From Pseudoxanthobacter soli DSM 19599 (GTDB lineage: Bacteria; Pseudomonadota; Alphaproteobacteria; Rhizobiales; Segnochrobactraceae): 64,000 nucleotides of DNA. Positions 16,892 to 26,164 of the stretch are shown one piece after another. A program made the position numbers and the translations under genes. The stretch covers positions 248,001-312,000 of the forward strand of contig NZ_FRXO01000004.1 of assembly GCF_900148505.1 (NCBI RefSeq). Direction: 5' to 3'. The number at the start of each line of letters is the position of its first letter. Position 1 is the first letter of the stretch. The notes under the pieces were generated by a model. The model was not told the origin of the DNA. It worked only from the letters and a program-made list of their open reading frames with translations, and made no database searches.

Positions 16892-17962
16892 GTGGTGCGT
16901 TTGATCCATTCGGGCGATCGATCGTGGCTCCATGTGCGGCGCGCTTTCCGGCCGGCCATCGCGATGTGGCTTGCCGTTGCTGCGGGGCTCGGCCTGGCCG
17001 CACCGGCGAGCGCCAACGACTCGACCGCCGAACTCGCGACCGGCGGCCTGCGCCTCGTCCAGGATCCCGACATCCGCATGGACTCGGAGGACCTGTTCCT
17101 CTCGATGAAGGAAATCCGCGTCCGTTACGTCTTCCACAACACGTCGGACCAGCCGAAGACCGTTCTCGTCGCCTTCCCGCTGCCGCCGCTTCCCGCCGCG
17201 ACGGATGGCGGTGTCGCGCCGGCGATGCCGAGTTGGACGTCGGAGACGAACTTTCTCGACTTCTCCACCGAGGTCGACGGCAAGCCGGTCGACATGTCCC
17301 TTCAGGAGAAGGCGACGGTTCTCGGTATCGACCAGACCGATCTTCTCAAAAGCCTCGGCGTGCCGCTCAATCCCAACGGCAAGGCGACCAGCGACGCGCT
17401 TGAGAAGGTGCCGACCGACCGCTGGAGGGAACTGGAGGAGCGCGGGCTCGTGCAGGTCTGGCCGGGCTCGTCCGACAGCCCCGGCGAACTCCACCAGCAG
17501 TGGACACTGGAGGCGATCTATTACTGGCAGCAGACCTTTCCGCCCAATCAGGACGTGGTGGTCACCCACCGCTACAGGCCGAGTGTGGGCCTGACGTCCG
17601 GGATCACCTTCGAGCAGCAGCCGGAAGCTGGCGATTACGCGCGACGCTTCTGCACGGACAAGGCGTTCCTCGGCGGCGTCGCCAAGATGCAGGCCGAATG
17701 GAAGCGCACCCAGAAGGATGGGCTCTATCCCGTGGAAGCCCGCCTCGACTACATCCTGAAGACCGGGGCGAACTGGGAAGGCACCATCGGCAACTTCCGC
17801 CTGGTGATCGACAAGGGCACGCCGACCGGTCTCATCAGCACCTGCCTCGACGGCCTGCGCAAGATCGGGCCGACGCAGTTCGAGCTGGTGCGGAAGGACT
17901 TCGAACCGACCGGCGACATCGCCATCCTTTTCGCTCTGCCCATCTCGGCTGTGCAGGAATAG
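16892..17962 (+). CDS. DUF4424 family exported protein of unknown function
   Basis: About 356 residues. I place the start at tandem GTG codons (16892 and 16895) after AGGGG; this gives a positively charged n-region, a hydrophobic core MWLAVAAGLGLAAPASA and cleavage before NDSTAELATG. The mature part matches DUF4424: TGGLRLVQDPDIRMDSEDLF, VRYVFHNTSDQPKTVLVAFP, and late Cys residues in ARRFCTDKAFL and LISTCLDGLRK. Members are periplasmic or secreted proteins of unknown role, often annotated only by domain. A Met 24 residues in is a possible internal start but would shorten the signal peptide. The 2OG oxygenase gene follows 57 bases later on the same strand. Confidence 0.8.
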   Translation: MVRLIHSGDRSWLHVRRAFRPAIAMWLAVAAGLGLAAPASANDSTAELATGGLRLVQDPDIRMDSEDLFLSMKEIRVRYVFHNTSDQPKTVLVAFPLPPLPAATDGGVAPAMPSWTSETNFLDFSTEVDGKPVDMSLQEKATVLGIDQTDLLKSLGVPLNPNGKATSDALEKVPTDRWRELEERGLVQVWPGSSDSPGELHQQWTLEAIYYWQQTFPPNQDVVVTHRYRPSVGLTSGITFEQQPEAGDYARRFCTDKAFLGGVAKMQAEWKRTQKDGLYPVEARLDYILKTGANWEGTIGNFRLVIDKGTPTGLISTCLDGLRKIGPTQFELVRKDFEPTGDIAILFALPISAVQE

Positions 17963-18019
17963 GGGTTAGCGACCGCCCTGCCTTTTCTTTCCATAACGCG
18001 ACCCTGAAAGGTGCAATCG

Positions 18020-19000
18020 ATGTCCGATCCGTCCTCCGCCGTTTCGTTGCCCATCGTCGACCTGACGCCGATGCGCGAGGGCCGACCGGGCGGGACCGCT
18101 GAGGTGGCGGCGCAGATCGGCCACGCCGCGCGCGGCATCGGCTTCTTCTATCTCGTCGGCCACGGCATCGCCCCGGAGGTCACCAAAGGCGTCTTCGATG
18201 CCGCCGCGACTTTCTTCGCCCTGCCGCCGGCCGAGAAGGACCTTTTGTCGATCAAGCGCTCGGCGCACAACCGCGGCTATGTCGCCGTGCTCGGCGAGAG
18301 CCTCGATCCGAGCAAGCCGGCCGATCTGAAGGAAGGCTTCAATATCGGCCTCGATCTTGCCGCGGACGATCCCCGCGTGCTCGCCGGCGAGCCGTTCCGA
18401 GGGCCTAACCTTTGGCCGGGCCTACCCGGCTGGCGCGAGACCATGCTCGGTTACTACGATGCCGTCTGGCGGACCGGGCTGCTTTTGCACCGGGCCATCG
18501 CGGTCGATCTCGGGATGCCCGAGACCTTCTTCGACGACAAGTTTGACCAGCCGCTCGCGACGCTGCGGCTGCTGCACTATCCGCCACAGCCGGCGAGCAC
18601 GGCGCCCGGCCAGCTCGGCGCCGGCGAGCATACCGACTACGGCAACCTCACCCTGCTCCTCACCGACGAGGTCGGCGGGCTGGAGGTGCGCCGCCGAGAC
18701 GGCGGGTGGATCGCCGCACCCTCGATCGAAGGGGCTTTCGTCTGCAACATCGGCGACTGCCTGATGCGCTGGACCAACGACGTCTATGTCTCGACCCCGC
18801 ATCGGGTCGTCAACGCGGAAGGCCGCGAGCGCTATTCGGTGCCGTTCTTCCTCGATCCCAATCCGGATGCGGCGGTCGTCTGTCTGCCCACCTGCACGGA
18901 TTCCGAGCATCCGCCGCTCTATGCCCCGACCACGGGCGCTGCCTATCTCAAGGAGCGGCTGGACGCGACCTACGCCTTCCGCCGCCCCGCCGCCGGCTGA
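18020..19000 (+). CDS. 2-oxoglutarate/Fe(II)-dependent dioxygenase, isopenicillin-N-synthase-like
   Basis: A 326-residue cytosolic oxygenase. The ATG start is preceded by GAAAGG at a good distance. The DIOX_N region spans about residues 10-120 (PIVDLTPM, GIGFFYLVGHGI) and the double-stranded beta-helix core follows. The iron triad is complete: His204 and Asp206 in GEHTDYGNL and His261 in STPHRVV, with the 2-oxoglutarate-binding Arg271/Ser273 in RYSVPFF. It should hydroxylate or otherwise oxidise a small molecule using O2 and 2-oxoglutarate. It precedes the ureide-type transport and hydrolysis operon on the same strand but is separated by 484 bases with their own operators, so a shared pathway is possible, not shown. 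Confidence 0.9.
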   Translation: MSDPSSAVSLPIVDLTPMREGRPGGTAEVAAQIGHAARGIGFFYLVGHGIAPEVTKGVFDAAATFFALPPAEKDLLSIKRSAHNRGYVAVLGESLDPSKPADLKEGFNIGLDLAADDPRVLAGEPFRGPNLWPGLPGWRETMLGYYDAVWRTGLLLHRAIAVDLGMPETFFDDKFDQPLATLRLLHYPPQPASTAPGQLGAGEHTDYGNLTLLLTDEVGGLEVRRRDGGWIAAPSIEGAFVCNIGDCLMRWTNDVYVSTPHRVVNAEGRERYSVPFFLDPNPDAAVVCLPTCTDSEHPPLYAPTTGAAYLKERLDATYAFRRPAAG

Positions 19001-19181
19001 ACGAAGCCCGCTCGGCCGCCCGCAAAAAGCCGGCAAAGCGCCCGCCTCGCATCCGAACGCGACCGGCCCGCACGGCGGCCGGAGGTCGCGCGTGGCGGTG
19101 CGCGTATGCCGTCCCTTCACAATGCCCGGCATTTCCAGGGGACAGCAGGCTGGCAGTGGCGGCCGTGCATGACCATATTTT

Positions 19182-19196
19182 GCCTATATATTAGGC
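19182..19196. promoter_or_regulatory. AT-rich palindrome upstream of the BMP transporter operon
   Basis: GCCTA-TATAT-TAGGC is a perfect 5-bp inverted repeat with a 5-base AT centre, lying 22 bases left of the paired GntR-type operators. It could be a second regulator's site or part of the promoter. Confidence 0.4.
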
Positions 19197-19218
19197 GAAT
19201 TTACCCCTCACGCCTCGC

Positions 19219-19260
19219 ATTGTATGCAATTTGACTTCGTATTCCATGATTGTATGCAAT
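19219..19260. promoter_or_regulatory. Paired operators, ATTGTATGCAAT twice at 30-bp spacing
   Basis: Two identical 12-mers, 19219-19230 and 19249-19260, with outer palindromic arms ATTG and CAAT. Their starts are exactly 30 bp apart, about three helical turns, so both face the same side of the DNA. The form TTGTATRCAA is typical of FCD-type GntR operators. Nearly identical sites occur in front of atzF (31701-31739). The GntR gene at 29009 is the natural candidate to bind all four. Confidence 0.75.
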
Positions 19261-19484
19261 CCGGCTCGATGCCGGCGCTCAAAGGGGCCGCGCAGACGCC
19301 CACCGTCGCGGTTCCCTCCGCCGTAGCGAACGAAATAACCCCGATTTTTCAAGGCGAAGGATAGTCTCCCGTTTCTTCATCCAACGGAACGCGATGGCTT
19401 GGCACGGAGGTTGCGAAGAGAACGCCGGCAGATTGCGGCCGGGCGAAACGATGCCGGGGCCGCCTCGATGGGGAGAGTCGACGA

Positions 19485-20603
19485 ATGCAGCGTTTCATGA
19501 TTTCCCGCCGGTCCCTGATGAAGAGCGCAGCGGTCGGTGCGCTCGGACTGACCGCCGGCGCCCTGCCCTTCCGGCCGGCGCGCGCTGCCGGCGACCTCAC
19601 CATCGGCATCGTCTATGTCGGCCCGCGGGACGACTTCGGCTGGAACCAGGCGCACGCCGTTGCCGCCGAGGCGCTGAAAAAGGTGCCGGGCGTGACCGTG
19701 GTGGAAGAGGAGAACGTTCCCGAGACGATCGCCTGCGCCAAGACCATGGAGAGCATGATCGAGCTCGATGGTGCGGGGCTGATCTTCGCCACCTCGTTCG
19801 GCTACTACAATCCGTATGTGATCGACACGGCGAAGAAGTATCCGGAGGTCCAGTTCCGCCATGCGGCCGGGCTGTGGACCGACAAGGACCCCAAGAACGC
19901 CGGCTCCTATTACGGCTATCTCGATCAGGCCCACTACGTCGACGGCATCGCCGCCGGCCTGATTACGAAATCGAACAAGATCGGTTTCGTTGCCGCCAAG
20001 CCGATCGGCACCGTGCTCCTGAACATCAACTCGTTCACCATGGGCGTGCGCAAGAACAACCCGAACGCCACCGTTCAGGTGATCTTCACCGGCGAGTGGT
20101 CGATGCCTGTGCGCGAAGCCGAGGCCACCAACGCGCTTGTCGACGCTGGCTGCGATATCATCACCTGCCACGTCGACAGCCCCAAGGTCGTGATCCAGAC
20201 CGCGGAGGGCCGCGGCGTGAAGACCTGCGGCCACAATGCCGACCAGGCCCCGCTGGCGCCGAAGGGCTTCATCACCGGCGCCGAATACAAGTGGGCGACC
20301 ATCTACAAGGAATTCGCCGACATCCTCACCTCCGGCGGCGAACTGCCGAACTTCGTGCGCGGCGGCTATGACCGCGACTACGTGCAGAACAGCCCCTACG
20401 GAGCCGGTGCGACGCCGGAGGCGATCGCCGCCGCCGACAAGGCGAAGGAAGATATGCGCGGGCTGATGCCGGTCTTCGTCGGTCCGCTCAAGGACAACAC
20501 CGGCAAGGAGGTCATTCCCGCCGGCACCGTGCACAAGCCTTACGACGTGTGGCTCGAGCAGACGAGCTTCCTGGTCGAAGGCGTTTCCGGCTCCATCACC
20601 TGA
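19485..20603 (+). CDS. BMP-family ABC transporter substrate-binding protein (Tat-exported)
   Basis: A 372-residue binding protein of the BMP/PnrA family, which in characterised members binds nucleosides or other nitrogenous compounds. MQRFMISRRSLMKSAAVGAL is a twin-arginine signal (SRRSLMK), with cleavage near ARAAGDLTIG. Fold landmarks are IGIVYVGPRDDFGWNQAHAV, GAGLIFATSFGYYNPYVIDT, YLDQAHYVDGIAAGLITK and a C-terminal region with TAGTVHKPYD-like sequence. GGGAGAG precedes the start. It heads the rightward operon and is followed by a strong hairpin before the first permease gene. Co-location with biuret- and ureide-type hydrolases suggests such a ligand; this is inference. Confidence 0.9.
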   Translation: MQRFMISRRSLMKSAAVGALGLTAGALPFRPARAAGDLTIGIVYVGPRDDFGWNQAHAVAAEALKKVPGVTVVEEENVPETIACAKTMESMIELDGAGLIFATSFGYYNPYVIDTAKKYPEVQFRHAAGLWTDKDPKNAGSYYGYLDQAHYVDGIAAGLITKSNKIGFVAAKPIGTVLLNINSFTMGVRKNNPNATVQVIFTGEWSMPVREAEATNALVDAGCDIITCHVDSPKVVIQTAEGRGVKTCGHNADQAPLAPKGFITGAEYKWATIYKEFADILTSGGELPNFVRGGYDRDYVQNSPYGAGATPEAIAAADKAKEDMRGLMPVFVGPLKDNTGKEVIPAGTVHKPYDVWLEQTSFLVEGVSGSIT

Positions 20604-20645
20604 CGCGACGATCGGGCGCCGCGACGGCGCCGGGCGCGGAGACGA

Positions 20646-20678
20646 CCCCGCCCTTCGGACACACCCGGAGCGGCGGGG
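20646..20678 (+). terminator. Intercistronic hairpin after the BMP binding-protein gene
   Basis: CCCCGCC pairs with GGCGGGG, and an inner stem CTTCGG/CCGGAG (one G-U pair) extends it. It starts 43 bases after the binding-protein stop and has no T-run. Like the hairpin in the sugar operon, it may set a high binding-protein to permease ratio. Confidence 0.5.
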
Positions 20679-20810
20679 CGACCAGCCTCCCGCCATGATT
20701 CCGTTCAGATGACTCCATGCCCGTCTCCGCCCGGGCATCCACCGTGCCTTCCAACCCCGATCGAGCTGGCCGTCGCCGCCGGACAGCCCGTTCAATCAAG
20801 GAGTGAGCCA

Positions 20811-21926
20811 GTGGCCGACATCACCCGGAACGGCAGCGAGGGTCTCGCCGCATCGTCCGCCATGACGGAATGGGCCGACCGGCTGCGCCGGTCGTCCGAG
20901 TTCGTGGTCATCCCGCTGCTCGCGCTCGTCGTTTCCGCGCTGCTGTTCTCGGTGTTCCTGCTGCTCGTCGGAAAGTCGCCCGGCGAATTCTACCTGCTGC
21001 TGTGGCGTGGTGGCTTCGGCACCGGCTTCTCCTGGCAGAACACGCTGATCCGAGCGACGCCGCTGATCTATACCGCGCTCTGCGTCGCCATTCCTGCCCG
21101 GCTCGGGCTCGTGGTCATCGGCGGCGAGGGCGCGTTCGTGCTCGGCGGCTTCGCGGCGGCCTGCGCGGCCCTGCCCTTCGTCGGCTGGGATGCGCCCTAC
21201 ATCGTCATGCCGGTGATGGTGCTGGCGGCGGTGCTGGCGGGCGGAATCTGGATCGGCATCGTCGGCGCGCTGCGCACCTATCGCGGCGTCAACGAGACCA
21301 TCTCCAGCCTGCTGATGTTCTACATCGCCGTGGCCTTCATGAACTTCTTCGTCGAAGGCGCTTTGCGCGATCCGTCGAGCCCGAACAAGCCATCGACGGT
21401 GGGCATCGGCGACCAGAACATGGTCGGCGACATCCCCGGCCTCAGCGTCCACTGGGGCCTCGTGGTCGGCGTCGTGCTCGCCATCGCGATGTGGTTCCTG
21501 ATGAACCGTACGACCTTCGGCTTCGCGGCGCGACTGACGGGCGGCAACGTTCGTGCGGCCAAAGCTCAGGGCCTGCCGGTCGGCTTCCTGATCGTCGCCT
21601 CCTGCGCGCTGGCGGGCGGCTGCGCCGGGCTTGCCGGCTATTTCGAGGTCGCGGCGATCCAGGGCAAGGCGAACGCCTCGCTCGTCGCCGGATACGGCTT
21701 TGCCGGCATCCTCGTCGCCTTCCTTGCCCGCCAGAACCCGCTCGCCATCGTGCCGGTCGCGATCTTCCTCGGCGGCATCACGGCAGCGGGCGGGTTGATC
21801 CAGCGGCGCATGGGTCTGCCCGATGCCACCGTGCAGGTGCTGATGGGGCTGATCTTCCTCGTCCTGCTCGTGTCGGAGACGCTTTACGGCCGCTTCTCGA
21901 TTTTCAAGCCCCGCGGGTCGCGGTGA
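20811..21926 (+). CDS. BMP-type ABC transporter permease 1
   Basis: A 371-residue permease of the BPD_transp_2 family, of the kind found with BMP binding proteins (YufP-like). The GTG start at 20811 has AAGGAG seven bases upstream; longer open sequence to the left is not family-like. Landmarks are the segment TPLIYTALCVAIPARLGLVV-I, GVNETISSLLMFYIAVAFMN and LTGGNVRAAKAQGLPVG. About ten hydrophobic segments are seen. It forms the pore with the following permease. Confidence 0.9.
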   Translation: MADITRNGSEGLAASSAMTEWADRLRRSSEFVVIPLLALVVSALLFSVFLLLVGKSPGEFYLLLWRGGFGTGFSWQNTLIRATPLIYTALCVAIPARLGLVVIGGEGAFVLGGFAAACAALPFVGWDAPYIVMPVMVLAAVLAGGIWIGIVGALRTYRGVNETISSLLMFYIAVAFMNFFVEGALRDPSSPNKPSTVGIGDQNMVGDIPGLSVHWGLVVGVVLAIAMWFLMNRTTFGFAARLTGGNVRAAKAQGLPVGFLIVASCALAGGCAGLAGYFEVAAIQGKANASLVAGYGFAGILVAFLARQNPLAIVPVAIFLGGITAAGGLIQRRMGLPDATVQVLMGLIFLVLLVSETLYGRFSIFKPRGSR

Positions 21927-21984
21927 CGGCGGTCCTCGCGGCCAGGCGTCCCCGCAATTTCACGCAACAGGTGGGATTTTTCAG

Positions 21985-22911
21985 ATGAACGAGACCGATC
22001 TCGGATGGATGACGGTTCCCCTGGCGATGTTCGCCGGCGCGATCCGCGTCTCCACGCCGTTCCTGTTCGTCAGCCTTGGTGAGTGCCTGACGGAGAAGTC
22101 CGGCCGCATCAATCTCGGCCTCGAAGGCACGCTCGTCTTCGGTGCGATGACCGGCTACGCCATCGCCTACCTGTCTGGCTCGCCGTGGCTCGGCGTGCTC
22201 GCGGCCGGCGCATCCGGCTGTCTGTTCGGCGCGATCCACGGCTATATCTGCAAGCTGCCGAAGGTCAACGACATCGCCATCGGTATCGCGATGATGCTGT
22301 TCGGCACCGGCATCGCGTTCTTCCTGGGCAAGCCCTTTATTCAGCCGCAGGCGCCGCACCTGCCGTTGATCCCGCTCGGCGCGTGGTCGGACATTCCGCA
22401 GGTTCAGGTGGCGCTGGAGATCAACCCGCTGTTCATCGTCGGCATCGTGCTGGCGTTCGCGATGTGGTGGGCGTTCCGGAACACGAAGTGGGGCCTGATC
22501 GTGCGCATGACCGGCGACAGCGCGCCGGCCGCGCTCGCCATGGGCTATTCCGTCGCCTGGGTCCGCTTCATCGCCACCACCATCGGCGGATTCTTCGCCG
22601 GCGTCGGCGGCGCGTTCCTCTCGCTGTCCTATCCCGGAAGCTGGAGCGAGGGTCTATCCTCCGGGCAGGGTCTGATGGCGGTCGCGCTCGTCATCTTCGC
22701 GCGCTGGAACCCGGTCGCCTGCCTCGGCGCGGCGTTGCTGTTCGGTGCCGCCGGAGCGCTCGGCCCGGCGCTGCAATCGGTCGGCATCACCCAGGGCTAT
22801 TATTTCTTCAACGCCGCTCCCTACCTGCTGACGCTGTTCATCATGATCGCCTCCGTCTCGCCGAAGCGCTCGCTACGCGGCGCGCCGGGCGAACTCTCGA
22901 TCACCAAGTGA
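21985..22911 (+). CDS. BMP-type ABC transporter permease 2
   Basis: A 308-residue permease of the YufQ-like type. Landmarks are [40 protein letters not shown] and [20 protein letters not shown]. The start codon lies 58 bases after permease 1. Unusually for a transporter operon, an isochorismatase-type hydrolase gene is inserted between this gene and the ATPase gene, which ties catabolism to uptake. Confidence 0.9.
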   Translation: MNETDLGWMTVPLAMFAGAIRVSTPFLFVSLGECLTEKSGRINLGLEGTLVFGAMTGYAIAYLSGSPWLGVLAAGASGCLFGAIHGYICKLPKVNDIAIGIAMMLFGTGIAFFLGKPFIQPQAPHLPLIPLGAWSDIPQVQVALEINPLFIVGIVLAFAMWWAFRNTKWGLIVRMTGDSAPAALAMGYSVAWVRFIATTIGGFFAGVGGAFLSLSYPGSWSEGLSSGQGLMAVALVIFARWNPVACLGAALLFGAAGALGPALQSVGITQGYYFFNAAPYLLTLFIMIASVSPKRSLRGAPGELSITK

Positions 22912-22919
22912 GGGCCGCC

Positions 22920-23660
22920 ATGTCACTGTCGCTTTTACAGGCTCCCGAGGCGCCGGCAGATGCCGAGGCCGGCGGCGAAGGCCGAATCCATGTCGACGCC
23001 GCGCCCTATCCCTGGCCGTTCGACGGCGACCTTCGCCCGGCGAACACCGCCCTCATCATCATCGACATGCAGACCGATTTCTGCGGTCCCGGCGGCTATG
23101 TCGACGCCATGGGCTACGACCTCACCCTGCCGCGGGCGACCATCGCGCCGATCTCGCGCGTGCTGGCTGCGATGCGCGCGAAGGGCTTTCACGTCTTCCA
23201 TACTCGGGAGGGACACAAGCCGGATCTCTCCGACCTGCCGGAGAACAAGCGCTGGCGCTCGCGCCGCATCGGCGCCGGCATCGGCGACCCCGGCCCCTGC
23301 GGCAGGGTGCTGGTGCGCGGCGAGCCGGGCTGGGAGATCATTCCGGAACTCGCGCCGATCGACGGCGAGCCGATCATCGACAAGCCGGGCAAGGGCTCGT
23401 TCTGCGCGACCGATCTCGAACTGATCCTGCGCCTCAAGGGCGTGCGCAACATCGTGCTCGCTGGCCTCACGACGGACGTGTGCGTGCACACCACCATGCG
23501 CGAGGCGAACGACCGCGGCTTCGAATGCCTGCTGCTCGAGGATTGCTGCGCGGCGACAGACCCCGCCAACCATGCCGCGGCGATCTCCATGATCCAGAAG
23601 CAGGGCGGCGTGTTCGGCGCCGTCGCCTCGTCCTCCCGCCTTCTCGAGGTGCTGTCATGA
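22920..23660 (+). CDS. biuH: Biuret amidohydrolase-like cysteine hydrolase
   Basis: A 246-residue isochorismatase-fold cysteine hydrolase. The sequence around [11 protein letters not shown] and [19 protein letters not shown], and later [19 protein letters not shown], matches what I remember of Rhizobium biuret hydrolase BiuH very closely. The triad is Asp49, Lys155 and Cys188, and Gln228 sits where BiuH has its biuret-specificity glutamine; all spacings agree with that enzyme. BiuH converts biuret to allophanate and ammonia. It begins 9 bases after permease 2 and overlaps the ATPase gene by ATGA. Allophanate would then go to AtzF encoded at 29.8-31.7 kb. Recognition is by memory of the family, not by a search. 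Confidence 0.85.
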   Translation: MSLSLLQAPEAPADAEAGGEGRIHVDAAPYPWPFDGDLRPANTALIIIDMQTDFCGPGGYVDAMGYDLTLPRATIAPISRVLAAMRAKGFHVFHTREGHKPDLSDLPENKRWRSRRIGAGIGDPGPCGRVLVRGEPGWEIIPELAPIDGEPIIDKPGKGSFCATDLELILRLKGVRNIVLAGLTTDVCVHTTMREANDRGFECLLLEDCCAATDPANHAAAISMIQKQGGVFGAVASSSRLLEVLS

Positions 23661-25201
23661 GCGCGACCGCTGCTGCCCTCGCCCCGGCGCCGCGCGCCGC
23701 AATCGGCCTCTCGACCGCCGGCATGACCAAGGTCTTCGGTCCCCTCGTCGCGCTCGACGACGTGTCGCTCGATGTCCGGCCGGGCACGATCCACACCTTG
23801 CTCGGCGAGAACGGCGCCGGGAAGTCGACCCTCGTCAAGTGCATCATGGGCTTCTACCAGCCGACGAAGGGGCAGGTTTATGTCGACGGGGCACCGGTCA
23901 CCATCGCCTCGCCGCGCGACGCCCACGCGCTCGGCATCGGCATGGTCTACCAGCATTTCACCCTGGTGCCCTCGCTGACGGCGGCCGAGAACCTCGTCAT
24001 CTCCCGCGCCGATCCACCTGCGGTGATCGATTGGCGCGCCGAGATGAAGGCCCTCGCCGGCTTTCTCGACCGGATGCCGTTTCGGGTTCCGCTCGACGTA
24101 CCGGTCGCCTCGCTGTCGGCCGGCGAGAAGCAGAAGCTCGAAATCCTGAAGCAGCTCTATCTCGACCAGCGCTTCCTGATCCTCGACGAGCCGACCTCCG
24201 TCCTGACGCCGGGCGAGGCCGATGAGGTGCTCGGCCTGCTGCGCGGCATGGCGACCGCCGGCGAACTAACGATCCTGATGATCAGCCACAAGTTCCGCGA
24301 GGTCACCGCCTACGCTGACGATGTGACGGTGCTGCGCCGCGGCCGGCTCGCCGGAAAGGGCGCGGTCAAGTCGCTCTCTGTCGACGAGATGAGCCGCATG
24401 ATGATCGGCGACACCCGGATCCGCGAGCGCGCCGCCCGCAAGCCGTTCGAGGGCGCGGCAACGGTGCTCGAACTCGCCGGCCTGTTCGCGCTCAACGACG
24501 GCGGCCTGCCCGCAGTCGATGGCGTCAGCCTCAAGATCAAGGCCGGTGAGATCGTCGGCATCGCCGGCGTCTCCGGCAACGGCCAGTCGGAGCTGGTGGA
24601 GACACTGTCCGGCCAGCGGCCCCTCGAAGACGGCCGGCTGTTCATCCACGGCAAGGCCTACGAGCCGGTGCGCGAGCAGATGGACGGCTACAAGGTGTTC
24701 GGCCTGCCCGAGGAGCCGCTGAAGAACGCCGCCGTCCCGCAGATGACGGTTGCGGAGAACATTGCCTTCCGCTCCTTCGACAAGCCGCCGATCGCCTCGC
24801 TCGGCTGGTGGCTGTCGCCGAAGGTCATGCGCTCGAAGGCTCGCGAACTGATCGCCTCCTACCGCGTGAAGACGCCCTCGCCGGACGAGCCGATCCAGAA
24901 CCTCTCCGGCGGAAACGTCCAGCGCGCGATCCTTGCCCGCGAGCTTTCCGGCGATGTCGAGGTGCTGATCGTCGCCAATCCCTGCTTCGGTCTCGACTTC
25001 GCCTCCGTCTCGGAGATCCGGTCCCAGATCATGGACCAGCGCAACCGCGGTGCCGCGGTCCTGCTGGTCTCCGAGGATCTCGACGAGATCCTCGAGCTCG
25101 CCGACCGTGTCGCCGTCATGTCCGGCGGCCGCATCGACTATGTGGTCCCGATCGCCGAGGCCGACCGCACCTCCATCGGGCGCGCCATGGCCGGGCATTG
25201 A
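23657..25201 (+). CDS. BMP-type ABC transporter ATP-binding protein (two ATPase domains)
   Basis: A 514-residue double ATPase of the YufO/RbsA type. Domain 1 has Walker [21 protein letters not shown], signature region [17 protein letters not shown] and Walker [12 protein letters not shown]. Domain 2 has the degenerate Walker [13 protein letters not shown], signature [16 protein letters not shown] and [26 protein letters not shown] is typical of the nucleoside/BMP subgroup. The start overlaps the biuH stop (ATGA), so hydrolase and ATPase are translationally coupled. It energises uptake through the two permeases upstream. Confidence 0.94.
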   Translation: MSATAAALAPAPRAAIGLSTAGMTKVFGPLVALDDVSLDVRPGTIHTLLGENGAGKSTLVKCIMGFYQPTKGQVYVDGAPVTIASPRDAHALGIGMVYQHFTLVPSLTAAENLVISRADPPAVIDWRAEMKALAGFLDRMPFRVPLDVPVASLSAGEKQKLEILKQLYLDQRFLILDEPTSVLTPGEADEVLGLLRGMATAGELTILMISHKFREVTAYADDVTVLRRGRLAGKGAVKSLSVDEMSRMMIGDTRIRERAARKPFEGAATVLELAGLFALNDGGLPAVDGVSLKIKAGEIVGIAGVSGNGQSELVETLSGQRPLEDGRLFIHGKAYEPVREQMDGYKVFGLPEEPLKNAAVPQMTVAENIAFRSFDKPPIASLGWWLSPKVMRSKARELIASYRVKTPSPDEPIQNLSGGNVQRAILARELSGDVEVLIVANPCFGLDFASVSEIRSQIMDQRNRGAAVLLVSEDLDEILELADRVAVMSGGRIDYVVPIAEADRTSIGRAMAGH

Positions 25202-25224
25202 ACACAGCCGACAGGAAAGACATC

Positions 25225-25923
25225 ATGACCGCCCCCATCACCGTCGATGCGCAGCCGTTCGCCTACAGCTTCGATCCGGCCCGGACCGCCCTGATCGTCA
25301 TCGACATGCAGCGCGATTTCATCGAACCCGGCGGGTTCGGCGAGACCCTCGGCAACGATGTCGGGCTGCTGCAGGCCATCGTCCCCACGGTCGCGGACCT
25401 GATCGGCCTGTTCCGGTCACGCGGCTGGCTGGTGATCCACACCCGCGAAGGCCACAAGCCGGATCTCTCCGATTGTCCGCCCGCCAAGCGCGAGCGGGGA
25501 GCACCGTCGCTGCGCATCGGCGATCCCGGCCCGATGGGCCGCATCCTCATCCACGGCGAGCCCGGCCACGGCCTCGTCGAGGCCTGCGCCGCGCTGCCGA
25601 GCGAGCCGGTGATCGACAAGCCCGGCAAGGGCTCGTTCTACGGCACGCACCTTGGGGTGCTGCTTGCCGATCACGGCATCACTCACCTTGTAATCGCCGG
25701 CGTGACGACGGAAGTGTGCGTGCAGACCACCATGCGCGAAGCGAACGACCGAGGATACGAGTGCCTGCTGGTCGAGGACGCCACGGAGAGCTACTTTCCA
25801 GCCTTCAAGGCGGCGACGCTCGACATGATCCGCGCCCAGGGCGGCATCGTCGGCTGGACCGCTCCCCTCGCCGCCCTGAAAGAGGCCGTCGCCCGACGGA
25901 TGCCCGATGCCCTCAGCGCCTGA
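25225..25923 (+). CDS. Cysteine hydrolase (isochorismatase family), second BiuH-like paralogue
   Basis: A 232-residue relative of the biuH product, sharing blocks such as [28 protein letters not shown] and [10 protein letters not shown]. Catalytic residues are Asp27, Lys132 and Cys165, and a glutamine (Gln205) is kept at the position matching BiuH Gln228. It lacks the [12 protein letters not shown] block, so substrate choice probably differs. It follows the ATPase gene by 23 bases and overlaps atzG by 17 bases. It may be a ureidoacrylate-, biuret- or oxalurate-type amidohydrolase; the substrate is open. Confidence 0.85.
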   Translation: MTAPITVDAQPFAYSFDPARTALIVIDMQRDFIEPGGFGETLGNDVGLLQAIVPTVADLIGLFRSRGWLVIHTREGHKPDLSDCPPAKRERGAPSLRIGDPGPMGRILIHGEPGHGLVEACAALPSEPVIDKPGKGSFYGTHLGVLLADHGITHLVIAGVTTEVCVQTTMREANDRGYECLLVEDATESYFPAFKAATLDMIRAQGGIVGWTAPLAALKEAVARRMPDALSA

Positions 25924-26110
25924 AGCCACCGCCCCGTTCGACGCCGAGGCCCACGTCGCCCACATGACCGGCGTCCTCGGCCTGACGATCGCGCCTGAAT
26001 GGCAGGTTGGCGTGGCCGCCAACATGAGGGTGACCGCCACCCAGGCCGCGCTTATCACGGCCTTCCCGCTTGATGATCACGTCGAGCCCGCCTTCGCGTT
26101 CGAAGCCTGA
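25907..26110 (+). CDS. atzG: AtzG-like small subunit (DUF4089), partner of AtzE
   Basis: A 67-residue protein of the DUF4089/AtzG (HpxX) type, with [20 protein letters not shown] and [20 protein letters not shown] followed by the acidic ending [12 protein letters not shown]. AtzG forms a stable complex with the amidase AtzE and resembles GatC in its relation to GatA. It overlaps the preceding cysteine hydrolase by 17 bases and lies 54 bases before atzE, as expected for a co-produced subunit. Short genes like this are easily missed; here the context makes it secure. Confidence 0.88.
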   Translation: MPSAPEATAPFDAEAHVAHMTGVLGLTIAPEWQVGVAANMRVTATQAALITAFPLDDHVEPAFAFEA

Positions 26111-26164
26111 GTATACCCGCTACGTTCACGTTTTTGCTTGCCGCCGCGTTGGAGTGAGACCGCG

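Larger units (their letters stand above)
19001..19484. other. Long leader/promoter region of the ureide-type operon
   Basis: A 484-base gap with no convincing protein. It holds the AT-rich palindrome at 19182 and the operator pair at 19219-19260; some 224 bases then separate the operators from the first start codon, so a long untranslated leader is possible. I see no known riboswitch motif in it. Confidence 0.5.

Noticed and set aside
19219-19260. Paired 12-mers considered as a minimal CRISPR or IS inverted-repeat end
   Set aside because: There are only two copies, the spacing is 30 bp start to start with an 18-bp gap, and equivalent copies sit at another promoter, so operators explain them better.
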